Of a stretch of 34,880 nucleotides of DNA, positions 34,590-34,880 are shown piece after piece. Source of the DNA: Candidatus Neomarinimicrobiota bacterium (GTDB lineage: Bacteria; Fidelibacterota; Marinisomatia; Marinisomatales; S15-B10); assembly GCA_036476315.1 (NCBI GenBank), contig JAZGBI010000096.1:1-34880 (forward strand), given 5' to 3'. Within the stretch, counting starts at the first letter, position 1. Every line of letters starts with the position of its first letter. The translations under genes and the position numbers were made by a program. Below the pieces are notes generated by a model. The model worked only from the letters and a program-made list of their open reading frames with translations. It did not search any database and had not been told where the DNA came from.

Positions 34590-34680
34590 TCCGAAGAAAC
34601 TCCTTTGACCCGTAGGGTCTCCTACGGAGGAGGATAAATGATACGTGCCTGCCCGCCGTAATGGAATGTAGGCGGGATGC
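34590..34680. repeat. Short derivative (copy C) of the dispersed element
   Basis: The block AACTCCTTTGACCCGTAGGG and onward matches the first hairpin region of copies A and B, with a perfect CCGTAGG/CCTACGG stem (34610-34616, 34621-34627) and the same GTCT loop. A second stem CCCGCC/GGCGGG (34652-34657, 34671-34676) matches the other end of the element. The central part of the full copies is missing. Confidence 0.6.
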
Positions 34681-34702
34681 GTAATTCGTGGTCATTGGTT
34701 AG

Positions 34703-34782
34703 TGGATCCTGGATGCTTGATACTGGATACTAGATACTGGATACTTGCTACTTGATCCTCGATACTTGATCCTTGCCACTTG
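34703..34782. repeat. Degenerate 7-8 bp tandem repeats (GATACTT-type)
   Basis: About ten units of the form GGATACT, GATACTT or GATCCTT follow each other with small variations (for example CTGGATACTAGATACTGG). Non-coding; it looks like slippage-generated sequence. Confidence 0.75.
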
Positions 34783-34792
34783 GGTGAAATCA

Positions 34793-34880
34793 GGACATGG
34801 TTTACACTTTAGTGTCAAGACATAGTTTACACTATTCATGAAGCACTCATGCCTTTTCCCATGTCTTCATTTATGGTGGA
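34793..34880 (+). mobile_element. Possible left end of an IS481-like insertion sequence (cut by window edge)
   Basis: Two direct copies of GACATRGTTTACACT (34794-34808 and 34819-34833) lie 25 bp apart, followed by a start of an open frame at 34849. Ends with TTTACAC/GTGTCAAGACAT words are familiar to me from IS481-family elements in uncultured bacteria. The element body lies outside the window, so this is a tentative call. Confidence 0.4.
34849..34880 (+). CDS. Possible start of a transposase gene (truncated by window end)
   Basis: ATG at 34849 opens a frame reading MPFPMSSFMVE up to the edge. IS481-type transposases often begin with a short MPxxxxSxMxE-like segment, and repeats resembling IS ends lie just upstream. 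Ten residues are too few for more than a hint. Confidence 0.22.
   Translation, partial: MPFPMSSFMV

Noticed and set aside
1-34880. CRISPR array, tRNA, rRNA or toxin-antitoxin locus
   Set aside because: No regularly spaced identical repeats, no cloverleaf-like segment with a CCA end, and no small paired genes of known toxin-antitoxin type were seen by eye.

Overview
The window is a continuous stretch of bacterial chromosome with about 49-50% GC by eye. Its genes point to a Gram-negative (diderm) organism outside the Proteobacteria. There are LolCDE-like lipoprotein-release genes, a TamA/TamB pair, a Spy/CpxP-like periplasmic protein and a GldA/GldF/GldG-like ABC module with a DUF4340 partner. 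There is also a short primary sigma factor with no long N-terminal region, and a prfB gene with the classical programmed frameshift. This mix resembles the FCB superphylum and related candidate phyla (Marinimicrobia-like lineages, for example). That placement is inference; no rRNA or other clean taxonomic marker is present.

Layout. From 1 to 3.4 kb, all on the minus strand, lie the 5' part of a primary sigma factor, a small coiled-coil protein, a small membrane protein, a doubtful ORF, and a tightly coupled ECF sigma / anti-sigma / Spy-like operon. From 3.5 to 6.6 kb (plus) is a single-chain UvrD-type helicase fused to an Fe-S PD-(D/E)XK nuclease. It is convergent with rmuC (minus, 6.65-7.8 kb). 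From 7.9 to 9.4 kb (plus) is a two-domain membrane protein, CTP-dependent polyprenol kinase plus DUF92, reading like a fused phytol kinase and phytyl-phosphate kinase. From 9.4 kb to the right end almost everything is on the minus strand. Read in the direction of transcription the order is prfB-lysS-LolC/E-LolC/E-lolD-clpC, a terminator-like hairpin, dnaK, a terminator, tamB-tamA, repeat copy B, TPR lipoprotein-MoxR-DUF58, repeat copy A, then BatD-like lipoprotein-GldA-GldF-GldG-DUF4340. Many junctions are stop/start overlaps (ATGA, TGATG, TAATG), so these are translationally coupled operons.

How it fits together. Most of the minus-strand block serves the cell envelope and proteostasis. LolCDE releases lipoproteins from the inner membrane, TamAB works on outer-membrane assembly or lipid transport, and ClpC and DnaK handle protein quality. 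The ECF/anti-sigma/Spy trio looks like an envelope-stress sensor. The MoxR/DUF58/BatD-like/GldAFG/DUF4340 set looks like one membrane machine of unknown cargo.

The most unusual material is non-coding. A dispersed intergenic element of about 290 bp occurs twice nearly complete (15.12-15.42 kb and 17.97-18.27 kb) and once as a short derivative (34.59-34.68 kb). It carries up to three conserved hairpins, one with a compensatory base-pair change, and both full copies begin exactly at the stop codon of the upstream gene. The far right edge has degenerate short tandem repeats and what looks like the beginning of an IS481-like insertion sequence. No tRNA, rRNA or CRISPR array was seen.
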